Notes under the pieces: model-generated | Told to the model about the DNA's origin: nothing | Databases searched by the model: none | The model's input: the letters and a program-made list of their open reading frames with translations, nothing else | Shown: piece by piece, positions 1 to 8,924 of the stretch | How positions within the stretch are numbered: position 1 is the stretch's first letter | Layout: each line of letters starts with the position of its first letter | Position numbers and translations under genes: made by a program | Assembly: GCF_017310545.1 (NCBI RefSeq) | Contig: NZ_CP066203.1 | Span: 248,001 to 312,000, forward strand | Reading direction: 5' to 3' | Length of the DNA: 64,000 nt | Source of the DNA: Methylacidimicrobium sp. B4 | GTDB lineage: Bacteria > Verrucomicrobiota > Verrucomicrobiia > Methylacidiphilales > Methylacidiphilaceae

Positions 1-38
1 AAAAGAAGCACGGGAGCGGCCCGCAGAATCAACCCAGC

Positions 39-704
39 GTGGCGCCGCCGCCCCTCGCCGCCTCTCCCACCGTAGCTCGCGAAGCGGAAGAGGCGCCTGC
101 CGCCAACCCAACGTCAGAGCGGCCCGCGCCGCGCGGCAGGCGCCGGCCGCGTCGCGGCGGTCCGGATGGCCAGCGTCGGGAATCGGTCGCCGGGGAGCTC
201 ATGGACCGTGTCGTCTATGTCAACCGGTGTGCCAAGGTGGTCAAAGGCGGGCGCCGCTATAGCTTTGGAGCGCTGGTCGTCGTAGGAGACCGGCAAGGAA
301 AGGTCGGTGTCGGCTTTGGCAAGGCGAACGAAGTCGCCGACGCCGTCAAGAAGGCGACCGAGAGCGCGCGAAAGCGGATGGACCCTGTCGTATTGCGGGG
401 GCAGACCATTCCCCATGAGGCGATCGGGGAGTTCGACGGCGGCAGGGTGCTGATCAAGCCCGCCTCTCCGGGAACGGGCGTGATTGCCGGGCTGACGGTG
501 CGTGCCGTTCTCGAAGCAGCCGGAGTGAGGGATGTCTTGACGAAGTCTTTCGGTTCGAGCAATCCGTACAACGTTGCCAAGGCGACCTTGTTTGCGCTGC
601 GGCAGCTCCGTTCGCCCGACGAAGTTCTCCACTTGCGCGGGAAGCGGATCGGCAGGAATGGCCAGGAAAGTGCTCAGGAACCGGCGGGAGCAGCCAAAGC
701 GTAG
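39..704 (+). CDS. rpsE: 30S ribosomal protein S5
   Basis: Small-subunit protein S5, which acts in translational fidelity and subunit assembly. The core runs from about residue 55 ([19 protein letters not shown]) through the S5 RNA-binding and C-terminal domains, including [10 protein letters not shown] and SFGSSNPYN. The first ~50 residues are a Pro/Ala/Arg-rich extension beyond the usual bacterial S5 start. The GTG at 39 is only the first start visible; the frame is open to the window edge, so the gene may begin earlier. An internal ATG at 201 would give a core-only protein. rplO follows after 8 bp, as in an spc-type operon; rpmD, often found between the two, is absent here. Confidence 0.95.
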   Translation: MAPPPLAASPTVAREAEEAPAANPTSERPAPRGRRRPRRGGPDGQRRESVAGELMDRVVYVNRCAKVVKGGRRYSFGALVVVGDRQGKVGVGFGKANEVADAVKKATESARKRMDPVVLRGQTIPHEAIGEFDGGRVLIKPASPGTGVIAGLTVRAVLEAAGVRDVLTKSFGSSNPYNVAKATLFALRQLRSPDEVLHLRGKRIGRNGQESAQEPAGAAKA

Positions 705-712
705 GAGTCCGA

Positions 713-1156
713 ATGAGATTGCATGATTTACACCCGAGGCCTGGTGCGCGTCACAGAAGGAAGAGGCTCGGTTGCGGGGAGAGCTCGGGACACGGAAAGA
801 CGAGCGGCAAAGGCAACAAGGGCCAGAAGGCCCGGTCCGGGGGCAGCATCCGGATCGGGTTCGAAGGGGGGCAGATGCCTCTCATTCGCCGGGTGCCCCG
901 CAGGGGCTTCAACAACGCCGCCTTCTCCACGGACTACGCCCCGGTCAATCTCCGGGATCTCGAGAAGATCCCGGGCGATCGCATCGACGAGCAGGCCCTC
1001 CGGGCAGCGGGAATCGTCAAGGGCCGTTGGGCGGGTGTCAAGCTGCTGGCCGACGGCGAGATCCACCGATCCGTCACCCTTGTCGTCCACGCCGCCAGCG
1101 CCACCGCGCGGGCGAAGGTGGAAGCGGCCGGAGGAAAGATCGAGCTCCTTTCCTGA
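713..1156 (+). CDS. rplO: 50S ribosomal protein L15
   Basis: Large-subunit protein L15, an rRNA-binding assembly protein. The 147-residue product has the typical basic, Gly-rich N-terminus (KRLGCGESSGHGKTSGKGNK) followed by FEGGQMPLIRRVPRRGF, both hallmarks of L15, and its length is normal for the family. The ATG at 713 lies just after the rpsE stop and a short GGAG-type site. It sits between rpsE and secY, as in spc operons. Confidence 0.96.
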   Translation: MRLHDLHPRPGARHRRKRLGCGESSGHGKTSGKGNKGQKARSGGSIRIGFEGGQMPLIRRVPRRGFNNAAFSTDYAPVNLRDLEKIPGDRIDEQALRAAGIVKGRWAGVKLLADGEIHRSVTLVVHAASATARAKVEAAGGKIELLS

Positions 1157-1270
1157 GCCGCTTTCGCGGCAGGACAGTGGAGAAGGCGGACTTCGGTCGG
1201 GAGAAGCTTCGACTGGGAGATCGCCGGAGGAGAAGACGCGTCAGACGAGCTTGCGAAAGAGAAGAACACG

Positions 1271-2767
1271 ATGGTTTCTGCGTTTGTCAATTGCTTCAAG
1301 ATCCCCGAACTGCGCCAGAGAATTCTGTTCACGCTTGCGGTGATTGTCGTCGTCCGCCTGGGCTCGGCCGTGCCCTGCCCCGGCGTGAATCCCAACGTCC
1401 TGAGCGAGTACTTTCGCACGGTCATCGACCAGCAGGCGCAAGGCTCGGTGGTCGGGATGCTCAATCTCTTCAGCGGCGGGGCGCTCGAGAACTGCGCGCT
1501 CTTCTCGCTGAGTGTCATGCCCTACATCAGCGCGAGCATCATGATCCAGTTGCTGACGACCGTCATCCCCAGCCTCGGCAAGCTGGCCCGGGAGGAAGGA
1601 GGAAGGGAGAAGCTGACGCAATATGCCCGGGTGCTGACGGGGCTGCTCTGCCTCTTCCAAGGCTATCTGCTCGCGGTCGGCTTCGAAAATCCGGAAAGCA
1701 TCCCCCTCCTGCACGGGATCACCTCGGTGATCGAGCGGCTAGGCGTCCCCCTTGTGCCCGATCCGGGCTGGGCCTTCCGGCTGGTGACCGTGCTCAGCTT
1801 GACGACCGGAACGATGCTCTTGATGTGGCTCGGAGAGCAGATCACCGACAAGGGGATCGGCAACGGAGTCTCTCTGATCATTACAATCGGCATCCTGGCG
1901 CGGCTACCCGCCGCACTTCTGCAGGGATGGTCGAAGCTCGTCTCCCCTTCGAGCCTTTCGGCATCGAGCCCCTTGCTCGTCGCGCTCCTTCTGGTGTTCC
2001 TCTTCGGGGTTGTCGCTGCCACCGTCGCCATGACCCAGGGAGTGCGCAAGATCGTCGTCCACTACGCGAAGCAGGTACGCGGCAACAAGGTCTACGGAGG
2101 CCAGAGCACCTTCTTGCCGCTCAAGGTCAATTACGCGGGAGTGATGCCGCTCATCTTCGCGCAGGCGCTTCTTCTCTTTCCCTCGACGATCATCGGCTTC
2201 CTCTTCCCGAACTCTCCGACCGCCGCCCGGTTCGCGACCTCTCTCTCCGCTGGAGGGCTCTACTACGGCATCACGGTGCTCCTGGTCTTCTTCTTCTCCT
2301 ATTTTTGGGTGGCGACCCAGTTCAACCCGGTGCAGATCGCCGATGATCTGAAGAAGCATGGGGGCTTTCTTCCCGGGATCCGTCCCGGGCAGCCCACAGC
2401 CGAGTTCCTCGACTTCTCGATGACCCGTCTCACCCTCGCGGGAGCAGCCTTCCTTTCCGGCCTGGCGGTCCTTCCGATGCTCGTGCAGAGCCTGCTGGGG
2501 ATCCCAGCCATCACCGCGCAGTTCTTCGGCGGGACGAGCCTTCTGATCGTCGTCGGGGTCATGCTCGACACGATGCGGCAGACCGAGACCTACCTGCTCC
2601 AGCGCCGCTATGACGGCTTCCTGAAGCGGGGAAAGATCCGCGGGCGCTCTGCCTTCGGTCCCGCGGGCCGTACAGGCCCGGTCCAAGAGGGAACCCTGGT
2701 CTGGCTCTACGCCCTGATCGGGCTCCTGGTGATCGCCGGGGTGACGATCTCCCTGGCCAAGCACTAA
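1271..2767 (+). CDS. secY: Preprotein translocase subunit SecY
   Basis: Channel subunit of the Sec translocon in the inner membrane, partner of SecE and SecG and of the SecA motor. The 498-residue protein has about ten hydrophobic segments. Characteristic stretches are the N-terminal IPELRQRILFTL, SVMPYISASIMIQLLT in TM2, and QGVRKIVVHYAKQVRG in a cytosolic loop. It is longer than the ~440 residues of E. coli SecY. The 114-bp gap after rplO has no convincing gene. The operon ends here; the map and infA genes that often follow are not present. Confidence 0.96.
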   Translation: MVSAFVNCFKIPELRQRILFTLAVIVVVRLGSAVPCPGVNPNVLSEYFRTVIDQQAQGSVVGMLNLFSGGALENCALFSLSVMPYISASIMIQLLTTVIPSLGKLAREEGGREKLTQYARVLTGLLCLFQGYLLAVGFENPESIPLLHGITSVIERLGVPLVPDPGWAFRLVTVLSLTTGTMLLMWLGEQITDKGIGNGVSLIITIGILARLPAALLQGWSKLVSPSSLSASSPLLVALLLVFLFGVVAATVAMTQGVRKIVVHYAKQVRGNKVYGGQSTFLPLKVNYAGVMPLIFAQALLLFPSTIIGFLFPNSPTAARFATSLSAGGLYYGITVLLVFFFSYFWVATQFNPVQIADDLKKHGGFLPGIRPGQPTAEFLDFSMTRLTLAGAAFLSGLAVLPMLVQSLLGIPAITAQFFGGTSLLIVVGVMLDTMRQTETYLLQRRYDGFLKRGKIRGRSAFGPAGRTGPVQEGTLVWLYALIGLLVIAGVTISLAKH

Positions 2768-2773
2768 CGGAGC

Positions 2774-2819
2774 GAAGGCGCCGATCGGCAAAAGCCGGAG
2801 AGCGTTTGCGCCTTCTTTT
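2774..2819 (+). terminator. Intrinsic terminator after secY
   Basis: An 8-bp stem GAAGGCGC (2774-2781) pairs with GCGCCTTC (2808-2815) and is followed by TTTT. A smaller CGGC-aaaa-GCCG hairpin lies in the loop. It ends the ribosomal operon. Its T-run overlaps the stop codon of the convergent lipA, so the two transcription units meet with no spare space. Confidence 0.7.
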
Positions 2820-3690
2820 ACAGCAGCTGCTCTTCGGCGTGGTAGGAGCTGCGGACGAGCGGCCCCGATTCAACGAAGCGGAAGCCGAGGCCGAGAGCAA
2901 ACTCTCTCCAGCTGGTGAATTCCTCCGGTGTCACCCAGCGATCGATCGGCAGGTGATGGACCGAGGGCCGCAGGTATTGACCGAGGGTGAGGATGTCGAC
3001 GCCGATGGCGGCGAGGTCGCGCAAGGTGGAAGCAATCTCCTCCTCCCGCTCACCGATGCCGAGCATCAAGCCGGTCTTGGTCGGGAAGCCTTCCTGCTTC
3101 GCTCGGCGCAGCAGCTCCACGGAGCGTTCGTAGCGGGCCTGCGGGCGGATCAGCCGCTGCAGTCGGGGAACCGTTTCGATGTTGTGATTAACGATATCGG
3201 GCGCGGCGGCAAGGACCCGGAGGAGGTCCTCGTCCTTTCCGCGAAAGTCGGGAATCAGGACTTCGATGCGCGTGGAGGGGTTGCGTTCCCGTACCGCCCG
3301 GATCGTCGCCGCCCAGACCGCCGATCCGCCATCCGGGAGCTCATCGCGCGCCACGGAGGTGAGCACCGCGTGGTGCAGCCCCATCGCAGCGACCGCTTCC
3401 GCCGCTCGGCGGGGTTCGTCCCAGTCGAGCTCTTTCGGGCGCCCGGTCTGTACCGCGCAAAACCGGCAACTGCGCGTACAGATCTCTCCCAGAATCATGA
3501 GGGTGGCGGTACCCCTCGACCAGCACTCCCCGAGATTGGGGCAGTGGGCGCTTTCGCAGACGGTGTGGAGCCGCTTGTCAGCGACGAGCTTTCGAACGGC
3601 CTCATACCGAGCGCCCGAAGGGATCTTCGCCCGGAGCCAAGGCGGCTTCCGGTCGGTCGGCCAGGCCTGGGGGGTGGGGAGGCACTTCAT
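2818..3690 (-). CDS. lipA: Lipoyl synthase
   Basis: Radical SAM enzyme that inserts two sulfurs into protein-bound octanoyl chains to make lipoate. The auxiliary [4Fe-4S] cluster motif is Cys45, Cys50, Cys56 (CESAHCPNLGEC). The radical-SAM CxxxCxxC motif is Cys71, Cys75, Cys78 (CTRSCRFC). The RSSYHAEE segment near the C-terminus supplies the conserved cluster-ligating serine. At 290 residues the length is normal. No lipB is visible nearby, so the octanoyl source must be encoded elsewhere or scavenged. It is convergent with secY and divergent from the CoaB-like gene. Confidence 0.96.
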   Translation of the reverse strand: MKCLPTPQAWPTDRKPPWLRAKIPSGARYEAVRKLVADKRLHTVCESAHCPNLGECWSRGTATLMILGEICTRSCRFCAVQTGRPKELDWDEPRRAAEAVAAMGLHHAVLTSVARDELPDGGSAVWAATIRAVRERNPSTRIEVLIPDFRGKDEDLLRVLAAAPDIVNHNIETVPRLQRLIRPQARYERSVELLRRAKQEGFPTKTGLMLGIGEREEEIASTLRDLAAIGVDILTLGQYLRPSVHHLPIDRWVTPEEFTSWREFALGLGFRFVESGPLVRSSYHAEEQLL

Positions 3691-3754
3691 CCCTCCCTAG
3701 ATGAAGAACAATTGCCCTTGGCGCAAGCCCGCATTCCTCGCGTAGGATCAGTTC

Positions 3755-4423
3755 ATGCGGATCGTCGTCACCTGCGGGCCTTCCGCCGAACCCGTGGACC
3801 AGGTCCGCTGCCTGACGAATCGCTCGACGGGTTCCCTCGGGCTCTTTCTCTCCTCAGCCTTTGCCTGCGCAGGCCATGAGGTCTGCTGCTTCCGCGGATC
3901 GGGAGCGACGGCCCAGCACAAGGGCAGTGCATCTTTTTCGATCGTTCCCTTTACCACCACGGACGATCTGGCGCGGGAGCTGGAGGCGCTCGCGCAGGAG
4001 CAGTCGGTCGACGCACTCTTTCACGCGGCCGCCTTGTCGGACTTTCGCGTCGGCTCCATCGAGGACGAAGCGGGGAGGACCGTTTCCGCGGGCAAGCTTG
4101 CGAGTGATGCGCCCTACCGGCTCATCCTCGTTCCCGCGCCAAAGCTGCTGCTCCGCTTGCGCACACTCTTCCCCCGCGCCTTCCTGGCCGGCTGGAAATT
4201 CGAGGTGGAGGGCGACCGCACCACCGCAGTGGTCCGCGGGGAGCGGCAGATCCTTGCGGCACGGAGCGACCTTTGCGTGGTCAACGGCCCAGCCTATGGG
4301 AAGGGTTTTGGCCTTCTGCCGCGGGGGGCGAGCTTCGTTCCGGTCGCCGACCGGGAAAGCCTGGCGGGGCTGCTCCTGGAGCAGCTTGGCCGCTGGGAGA
4401 AGGCGCTGCGGCCGCCCGCGTGA
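3755..4423 (+). CDS. Phosphopantothenoylcysteine synthase domain protein (CoaB-like)
   Basis: Resembles the CoaB half of the CoaBC coenzyme A enzyme, which joins 4'-phosphopantothenate and cysteine using a nucleotide triphosphate. Visible markers are the N-terminal VVTCGPSAEPVD, the LTNRSTGSLG loop (LTNRSSGKMG in the family), AALSDFRV, and GWKFEVEG at the position of the lysine-containing GFKxE. At 222 residues there is no CoaC decarboxylase domain, so this is a stand-alone CoaB, as in some bacteria and eukaryotes. Its 3' end is 6 bp from the convergent glycosyltransferase. Family assignment is fairly secure; activity is inferred. Confidence 0.82.
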   Translation: MRIVVTCGPSAEPVDQVRCLTNRSTGSLGLFLSSAFACAGHEVCCFRGSGATAQHKGSASFSIVPFTTTDDLARELEALAQEQSVDALFHAAALSDFRVGSIEDEAGRTVSAGKLASDAPYRLILVPAPKLLLRLRTLFPRAFLAGWKFEVEGDRTTAVVRGERQILAARSDLCVVNGPAYGKGFGLLPRGASFVPVADRESLAGLLLEQLGRWEKALRPPA

Positions 4424-4429
4424 GGCCGT

Positions 4430-5890
4430 TCAGGCGAGGGCCACCGCGGCGCTCTGCCGCCGCTCCTTGGCGATCGCGGTCAGGGTGCCGACGCCGACGA
4501 AGCCGAAGCCAAAGAGGTGGAGCAGGCAGCCCGGCAGCGCGAACCACCATCCTTGGCGGATCGCGACTACGAGCGCCCAGAGAAAAGCCGCGGCGACCGA
4601 AGTTTCGAGGAGCGGCAATCCCCAGCCCTGCCGCGCCAAGTAGAGAAGCCCAAGCGATCGGCCTCCCGCATCTCCCCGTTTCGGCGTGCGGACAAAGCTG
4701 CTGGGGACGTTGAGCGCCCCCTCGATCACCGAGCGGGTGTTGGCAAAGCTCATTCCGAGCGAAAGGGCCAGGGAAACCGGCAGCAGCAGCCAGCCACTCC
4801 GGTCGATCTTGCCCTTGTGCAGGCGCTGCACGGCCAGGAGGTAGAGGAGAAAGGAGACGGAAAGTCCCGTAAAAAAGCAGGAGACGACCGGCTGCAGCGT
4901 GGAGGCGGGGCAGGGAGCGAGAAGGACCGCCAGATTGAGAAGCGCTAACGCCGCGACCAGCGGATGGATCGTATGGGCGAGAAGGTGGAAGCCGCCTTCT
5001 ACCTTGTGGCGCCAGGGGAAGGCGCCGCGGAAAAGGGCGGGAAGATGACGCCGGGCGGTCTGGATGGCGCCTTTGGCCCAACGATGCTGCTGGGTCCGGA
5101 ACGCGGTGATGGGAGCGGGGAGCTCGCTTGGCACGACGATTTCGGGAGCATAGACAAACCGCCAACCGCGGAACTGCGCCCGATAGCTGAGATCGAGATC
5201 TTCCGTGAGCGTCTCCCCGTCCCATCCCCCCGCATCCTCGATGCAGGATTTGCGCCAGAGGCCCGCGGTTCCGTTGAAGTTGAAGAAGAGGCCTCCTTTC
5301 GAGCGCACCGCCTGCTCCAGGAGAAAATGGCCGTCGAGAAAGAGAGCCTCGCAGCGGGTGAGGAGATTTTCCTCTCGATTGAGGAACCCCCAGCGAGCCT
5401 GCACCATTCCTACGCGAGGGTCGGAAAAATAGGGGACCGCCTTCCGAAGGAAGTCGGCGGGCGGGACGAAATCGGCATCGAGGATCGCGATGAGCTCTCC
5501 GCGGGCCCGTTCCAGTCCGTGCTGGAGCGCCCCGGCCTTGAACCCGGCTCGCGTTGGACGTCGGATATGCTCGATCGAGACTCCCGATCGGAGCAGCTCC
5601 TCGACGATGCGTCGGACCTCCAGGCTTGTGGCGTCGGTTGAATCGTCGAGCACCTGAATCTCGAGCCGGTCGCGGGGATAATCGAGGGCCGCGACCGAAC
5701 GGAGTAGCCGCTCGACGACGAAACGCTCGTTATAGATCGGAAGCTGGATCGTGACCTTGGGGCTCTCCTCGCTGGCCGAGCAAGGGGAGGGTTGGTCTCG
5801 AAGACGATGGAGGCGGATGAGAAGCGAGAGGCGGTGCGCGGCGTGAGGCGCCAAGGCGAGCGCAAGAACCAACAAGATGACCCAAATCAT
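4430..5890 (-). CDS. Membrane-bound family 2 glycosyltransferase (cellulose synthase-like)
   Basis: Processive-type GT2 enzyme transferring a sugar from a nucleotide-sugar donor, probably to a lipid or polysaccharide at the inner membrane. A single TM segment at residues 1-20 precedes the catalytic domain (TIQLPIYNE near 50, LDADF near 138, TEDLDLSYRAQFRGW near 228, QQHRWAKG near 268). Four or five C-terminal membrane segments follow. The D, DxD, TED and QxxRW motifs are all present, so it should be active. No polymer-export partner (BcsB-like or outer-membrane porin) is adjacent, so a lipid glycosyltransferase is as likely as a polymer synthase. The substrate cannot be told from sequence. 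Confidence 0.87.
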   Translation of the reverse strand: MIWVILLVLALALAPHAAHRLSLLIRLHRLRDQPSPCSASEESPKVTIQLPIYNERFVVERLLRSVAALDYPRDRLEIQVLDDSTDATSLEVRRIVEELLRSGVSIEHIRRPTRAGFKAGALQHGLERARGELIAILDADFVPPADFLRKAVPYFSDPRVGMVQARWGFLNREENLLTRCEALFLDGHFLLEQAVRSKGGLFFNFNGTAGLWRKSCIEDAGGWDGETLTEDLDLSYRAQFRGWRFVYAPEIVVPSELPAPITAFRTQQHRWAKGAIQTARRHLPALFRGAFPWRHKVEGGFHLLAHTIHPLVAALALLNLAVLLAPCPASTLQPVVSCFFTGLSVSFLLYLLAVQRLHKGKIDRSGWLLLPVSLALSLGMSFANTRSVIEGALNVPSSFVRTPKRGDAGGRSLGLLYLARQGWGLPLLETSVAAAFLWALVVAIRQGWWFALPGCLLHLFGFGFVGVGTLTAIAKERRQSAAVALA

Positions 5891-6176
5891 ACGCTCCTTG
5901 TCGCTCTTCCGGTGCCAGATGGCCCGCTTACCGCGGCTCGCCGAGGGTCGGGCTCGGAACGTCCCGGCCGCGCCGGGCCGACCCAGGCAGCGGGAAGGCG
6001 CCGAATCATTTCCGATCGAACTACGGGGATCAAGAGAAACCTTCCTCCCTCCAAGAGCGCATTTTTACGCTGCCGAAAGCCGATCGGCAGCAAAATGGAG
6101 TTGCGACCTCCTCTCCCCCTGGTTCATAGAGCAGCGTGGGTCTGGACGTGAAGCGGATTCCACGGGTGCTCTCTCT

Positions 6177-7853
6177 ATGCGACTCGGCCTCGCCCTCATC
6201 GATCTCGCCGGTCTGGCCGCCCTGCTGCTCTGGGGGGTGCGAATGGTGCGCACGGGCCTGCAGCGCGCGTTCGGGCCGCGGCTGCGCCTGCTCATGGGGA
6301 GCGCGCTCGGCAGCCGCTGGCGCTCGTTTTTGGCCGGGATCCTGATCACCGCCCTGCTGCAGAGCAGTACCGCCACCGCCCTCATGGCGACCGGCTTCGT
6401 CGCCAAGAAGGTGGTCGGCCTGGTTCCCGCCCTGGCGATCATGCTGGGAGCCAACGTGGGAACCACGCTGATCGTACAGATTCTCTCCTTTCCGGTCTTT
6501 GCCGCCGCGCCCGCCGCGATCCTCACGGGCTATCTTCTCTTCGGCTCGCGCAATACGACGGCGCACGACCTGGGCCGGGTCTTCATCGGGATCGGCCTGA
6601 TCCTCTCCGCTCTCCATCAGATGGTGCGACTCGCCGACTCCTATGCCGACTCCCCGGCCCTGAAAGCGTTTCTGGAGACCGTCTCCCGGCAGCCGCTGCT
6701 CGAAGCGCTCTGCGCGGCCGCCTTCGCCTGGGCGGCCCACTCGAGCGCAGCGGCCATTCTCCTGGTGGCATCCTTCGCGGCGAAGGGGGTGGTATCACTT
6801 CCCGCGGCACTCGCCCTGACCCTTGGCGCCAATCTGGGCGCGGCGATCAACCCGATCTTCGAAAGCACGACCGGGAGCGACCCGGCCTTTCGCCGGCTGC
6901 CGATGGGGAACCTGCTCAACCGGCTGGTCGGCTTCGCGGGCGGCCTCTTCCTCCTGCCGCTCCTCTCCTCCCGGTTGGAATCCTGGGAGCCCAACCCGGC
7001 GCGGGCGGTCGCCGACTTCCATACCTTTCTCAACCTGGCCCTTGCGCTCCTTTTCTTTCCATGGCTTTCCGCTTATGGCCGCTGGTTGACCACCTGGCTC
7101 CCGGACCGCAAAGAGAAGGAGGCCCTCGGTCAGCCGCTCTACCTGGATCCGGCCATCCTGGGAACACCGGCCGTCGCCTTGGGAAGTGCGGCCCGAGAGG
7201 CCCTTCGCCTGACCGATCTGCTCAAGGGCATGCTCGAAAAGTTTCGGGAGATCTTCGTCCGGGGAGACCGCTTGAAGCTGACCCCCATCCAGCGCGCGGG
7301 AGAGGCCGTCGATAAGATCCATCAGGCGATCCGGAGTTATCTCAGTGCCTTGGATCGCGACCTCATGAGCGAGTCGGAGCGGAGGAGGCTCGAGGACATT
7401 CTCGCCTTTTCGGCAAGCCTGGAGCAGGCGGCGGGAGTTGCCGAGAAGGAGCTGTTGGCCCTCGCCACCCAGCGGATCGAGAAGAACCTCGTCCTCCCTG
7501 CGACCGCCCAGGCTGAGCTCTCCTTGATCTTCGAGCGCATTCTCGCCAATCTGCAACGGGCCTGCTCGCTCTTCGTCACTCCGGATCTGCGCGTTGCCCG
7601 GACGCTCGCCGAGGAGAAGGATGCCTTCCGCGGCCTGGAAGCCAGGGCTTCGGCCGCGCACTTCGAAAGGATGCGGGCGAATCCCGCGGATCAGGATCCT
7701 GCGGGCGCTCTCGAGGTGAAGGTCGTGAGGCAGCTCAAGCGGATCAACGGCCTGGTGGTCGCGTCGGCGGCCTATCCGATCCTCGAACGGGAAGGAGAGC
7801 TTTTGCCGAGCCGGCTCCGTTCGGCGAGCGCGGAGGAAGCGGCGAAGGAGTAG
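6177..7853 (+). CDS. Na/Pi cotransporter family protein (NptA/PhoU-like fusion)
   Basis: Predicted inner-membrane sodium-phosphate cotransporter of the bacterial NptA type. The 558 residues start MRLGLALIDLAGL. Two inverted Na_Pi_cotrans repeats are marked by LLQSSTATALMATGFVAKK and the later WAAHSSAAAILLVASF, each with the QSS/HSS signature of SLC34-like carriers. The segment from about residue 370 is helical and soluble, like the PhoU domain of this family. The frame is open upstream to 5877, but the upstream part is low-complexity and overlaps the opposite gene's 5' region, so the ATG at 6177 is preferred. Confidence 0.87.
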   Translation: MRLGLALIDLAGLAALLLWGVRMVRTGLQRAFGPRLRLLMGSALGSRWRSFLAGILITALLQSSTATALMATGFVAKKVVGLVPALAIMLGANVGTTLIVQILSFPVFAAAPAAILTGYLLFGSRNTTAHDLGRVFIGIGLILSALHQMVRLADSYADSPALKAFLETVSRQPLLEALCAAAFAWAAHSSAAAILLVASFAAKGVVSLPAALALTLGANLGAAINPIFESTTGSDPAFRRLPMGNLLNRLVGFAGGLFLLPLLSSRLESWEPNPARAVADFHTFLNLALALLFFPWLSAYGRWLTTWLPDRKEKEALGQPLYLDPAILGTPAVALGSAAREALRLTDLLKGMLEKFREIFVRGDRLKLTPIQRAGEAVDKIHQAIRSYLSALDRDLMSESERRRLEDILAFSASLEQAAGVAEKELLALATQRIEKNLVLPATAQAELSLIFERILANLQRACSLFVTPDLRVARTLAEEKDAFRGLEARASAAHFERMRANPADQDPAGALEVKVVRQLKRINGLVVASAAYPILEREGELLPSRLRSASAEEAAKE

Positions 7854-7902
7854 GAGGCGGAGAAGCAGGAATTTTGCTTTGCGGCCTCCGCGCGGTTGCC
7901 GC

Positions 7903-7933
7903 AAAAAAGGAGAGGGGGCCGGAGCCCCCTCCT
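7903..7933 (-). terminator. GC-rich hairpin with A/T run, possible terminator
   Basis: An 8-bp stem (roughly 7912-7919 with 7924-7931, loop CGGA) is flanked on its left by AAAAAA (7903-7908). Read on the minus strand this is a hairpin followed by six T. Both flanking genes lie on the plus strand, so it could stop antisense transcription, act as a weak bidirectional terminator after the Na/Pi gene, or be a leader structure for purU. The role is not decided by the sequence. Confidence 0.4.
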
Positions 7934-7961
7934 GCGTCAGCCTGAGAAGGAAGCACCAGCG

Positions 7962-8816
7962 ATGTCGAAGAGTGCGGTACTCTTGATTACCTGCCCCGAT
8001 CAAAAGGGCCTGGTCTCCACGATCGCCAACTTCCTTTTCGAGCATGGGGGCAACATCCTCCACGCCGATCAGCACCAGGATGCCGAGCTTGGCCTCTTCC
8101 TGATGCGCGTCGAGTGGGATCTCGAGGGGTTTGCTCTCGATCTTTCGGAGATCCCCTCCCGTTTTGGCCCGATCGCCCGGCGTCTCGGGATGGAGTGGCG
8201 GCTCGCCTCTTCCTCCCAGCGACCGCGGATTGCCCTTTTTGTCTCGCGCCAGACCCACTGCCTGGTCGACCTGCTCCACCGCTACCGGGCGGGCGAGCTC
8301 GCCTGCGAGATTCCCCTGGTCGTGAGCAACCATTCCGAGGGCCGCTGGATCAGCGCCGGCTGCGACATTCCCTACCATCGGATCGAGCTTCCGCCCGGAG
8401 GCAAGGAAGAAGCCGAGTCCCGCCAGCTTGCGCTTCTGGAGGAACATCGCATCGACCTGGTGGTGCTCGCCCGCTACATGCAGATCCTCTCTCCGACCAT
8501 GGTGGCTCGCTTCCCCAACCGGATCATCAATATCCACCACTCCTTCCTGCCCGCGTTCTCGGGTGCCAGACCCTACCACCAGGCGTATGAACGGGGAGTG
8601 AAGCTGATCGGGGCCACGAGCCATTACGTCACCGAAATCCTCGACGACGGTCCGATCATCGAGCAGGACGTCGCTCGCATCTCGCACCGAGATGAGGTTT
8701 CGGACCTGGTCCGGAAGGGGCAGGATCTCGAGAAGGTCGTCCTCTCTCGGGCGGTCCGTTGGCACGTGGAGAACCGGATCCTGGTCTATGGCCGGAAGAC
8801 GGTCGTCTTTTCGTAG
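7962..8816 (+). CDS. purU: Formyltetrahydrofolate deformylase
   Basis: Hydrolyses 10-formyl-THF to formate and THF, balancing one-carbon pools. An N-terminal ACT domain (VLLITCPDQKGLVSTIANFL) precedes the formyltransferase-fold domain. Active-site features are ARYMQILSP, the Asn-His of NIHHSFLPAFSG, and the Asp in TEILDDGPIIEQD. At 284 residues the length is normal. The ATG at 7962 has a GAGAAGG site about 12 nt upstream; the frame extends to 7896, but that part would read through the hairpin. In a methanotroph or other C1 user this would link formyl-THF to formate, but that is context inference only. Confidence 0.95.
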   Translation: MSKSAVLLITCPDQKGLVSTIANFLFEHGGNILHADQHQDAELGLFLMRVEWDLEGFALDLSEIPSRFGPIARRLGMEWRLASSSQRPRIALFVSRQTHCLVDLLHRYRAGELACEIPLVVSNHSEGRWISAGCDIPYHRIELPPGGKEEAESRQLALLEEHRIDLVVLARYMQILSPTMVARFPNRIINIHHSFLPAFSGARPYHQAYERGVKLIGATSHYVTEILDDGPIIEQDVARISHRDEVSDLVRKGQDLEKVVLSRAVRWHVENRILVYGRKTVVFS

Positions 8817-8924
8817 CCTTGCGGGCCGGGCCATCCGCCTTGACCGAAGGCCAGCGAGAAGATAGAGAGAACCGGAGCCTCGGTTTCCCGAAAAGGCCCA
8901 TTCCCCGGACGAAAGGAGAGTCTT

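Noticed and set aside
772-2346. A plus-strand open frame of about 524 codons over rplO and secY
   Set aside because: It is in a different frame from two certain genes, with Arg/Gly-rich content and no motifs.
7854-7961. Riboswitch for purU (ZTP, glycine or THF)
   Set aside because: Only one GC-rich hairpin is present; conserved riboswitch core motifs are absent.
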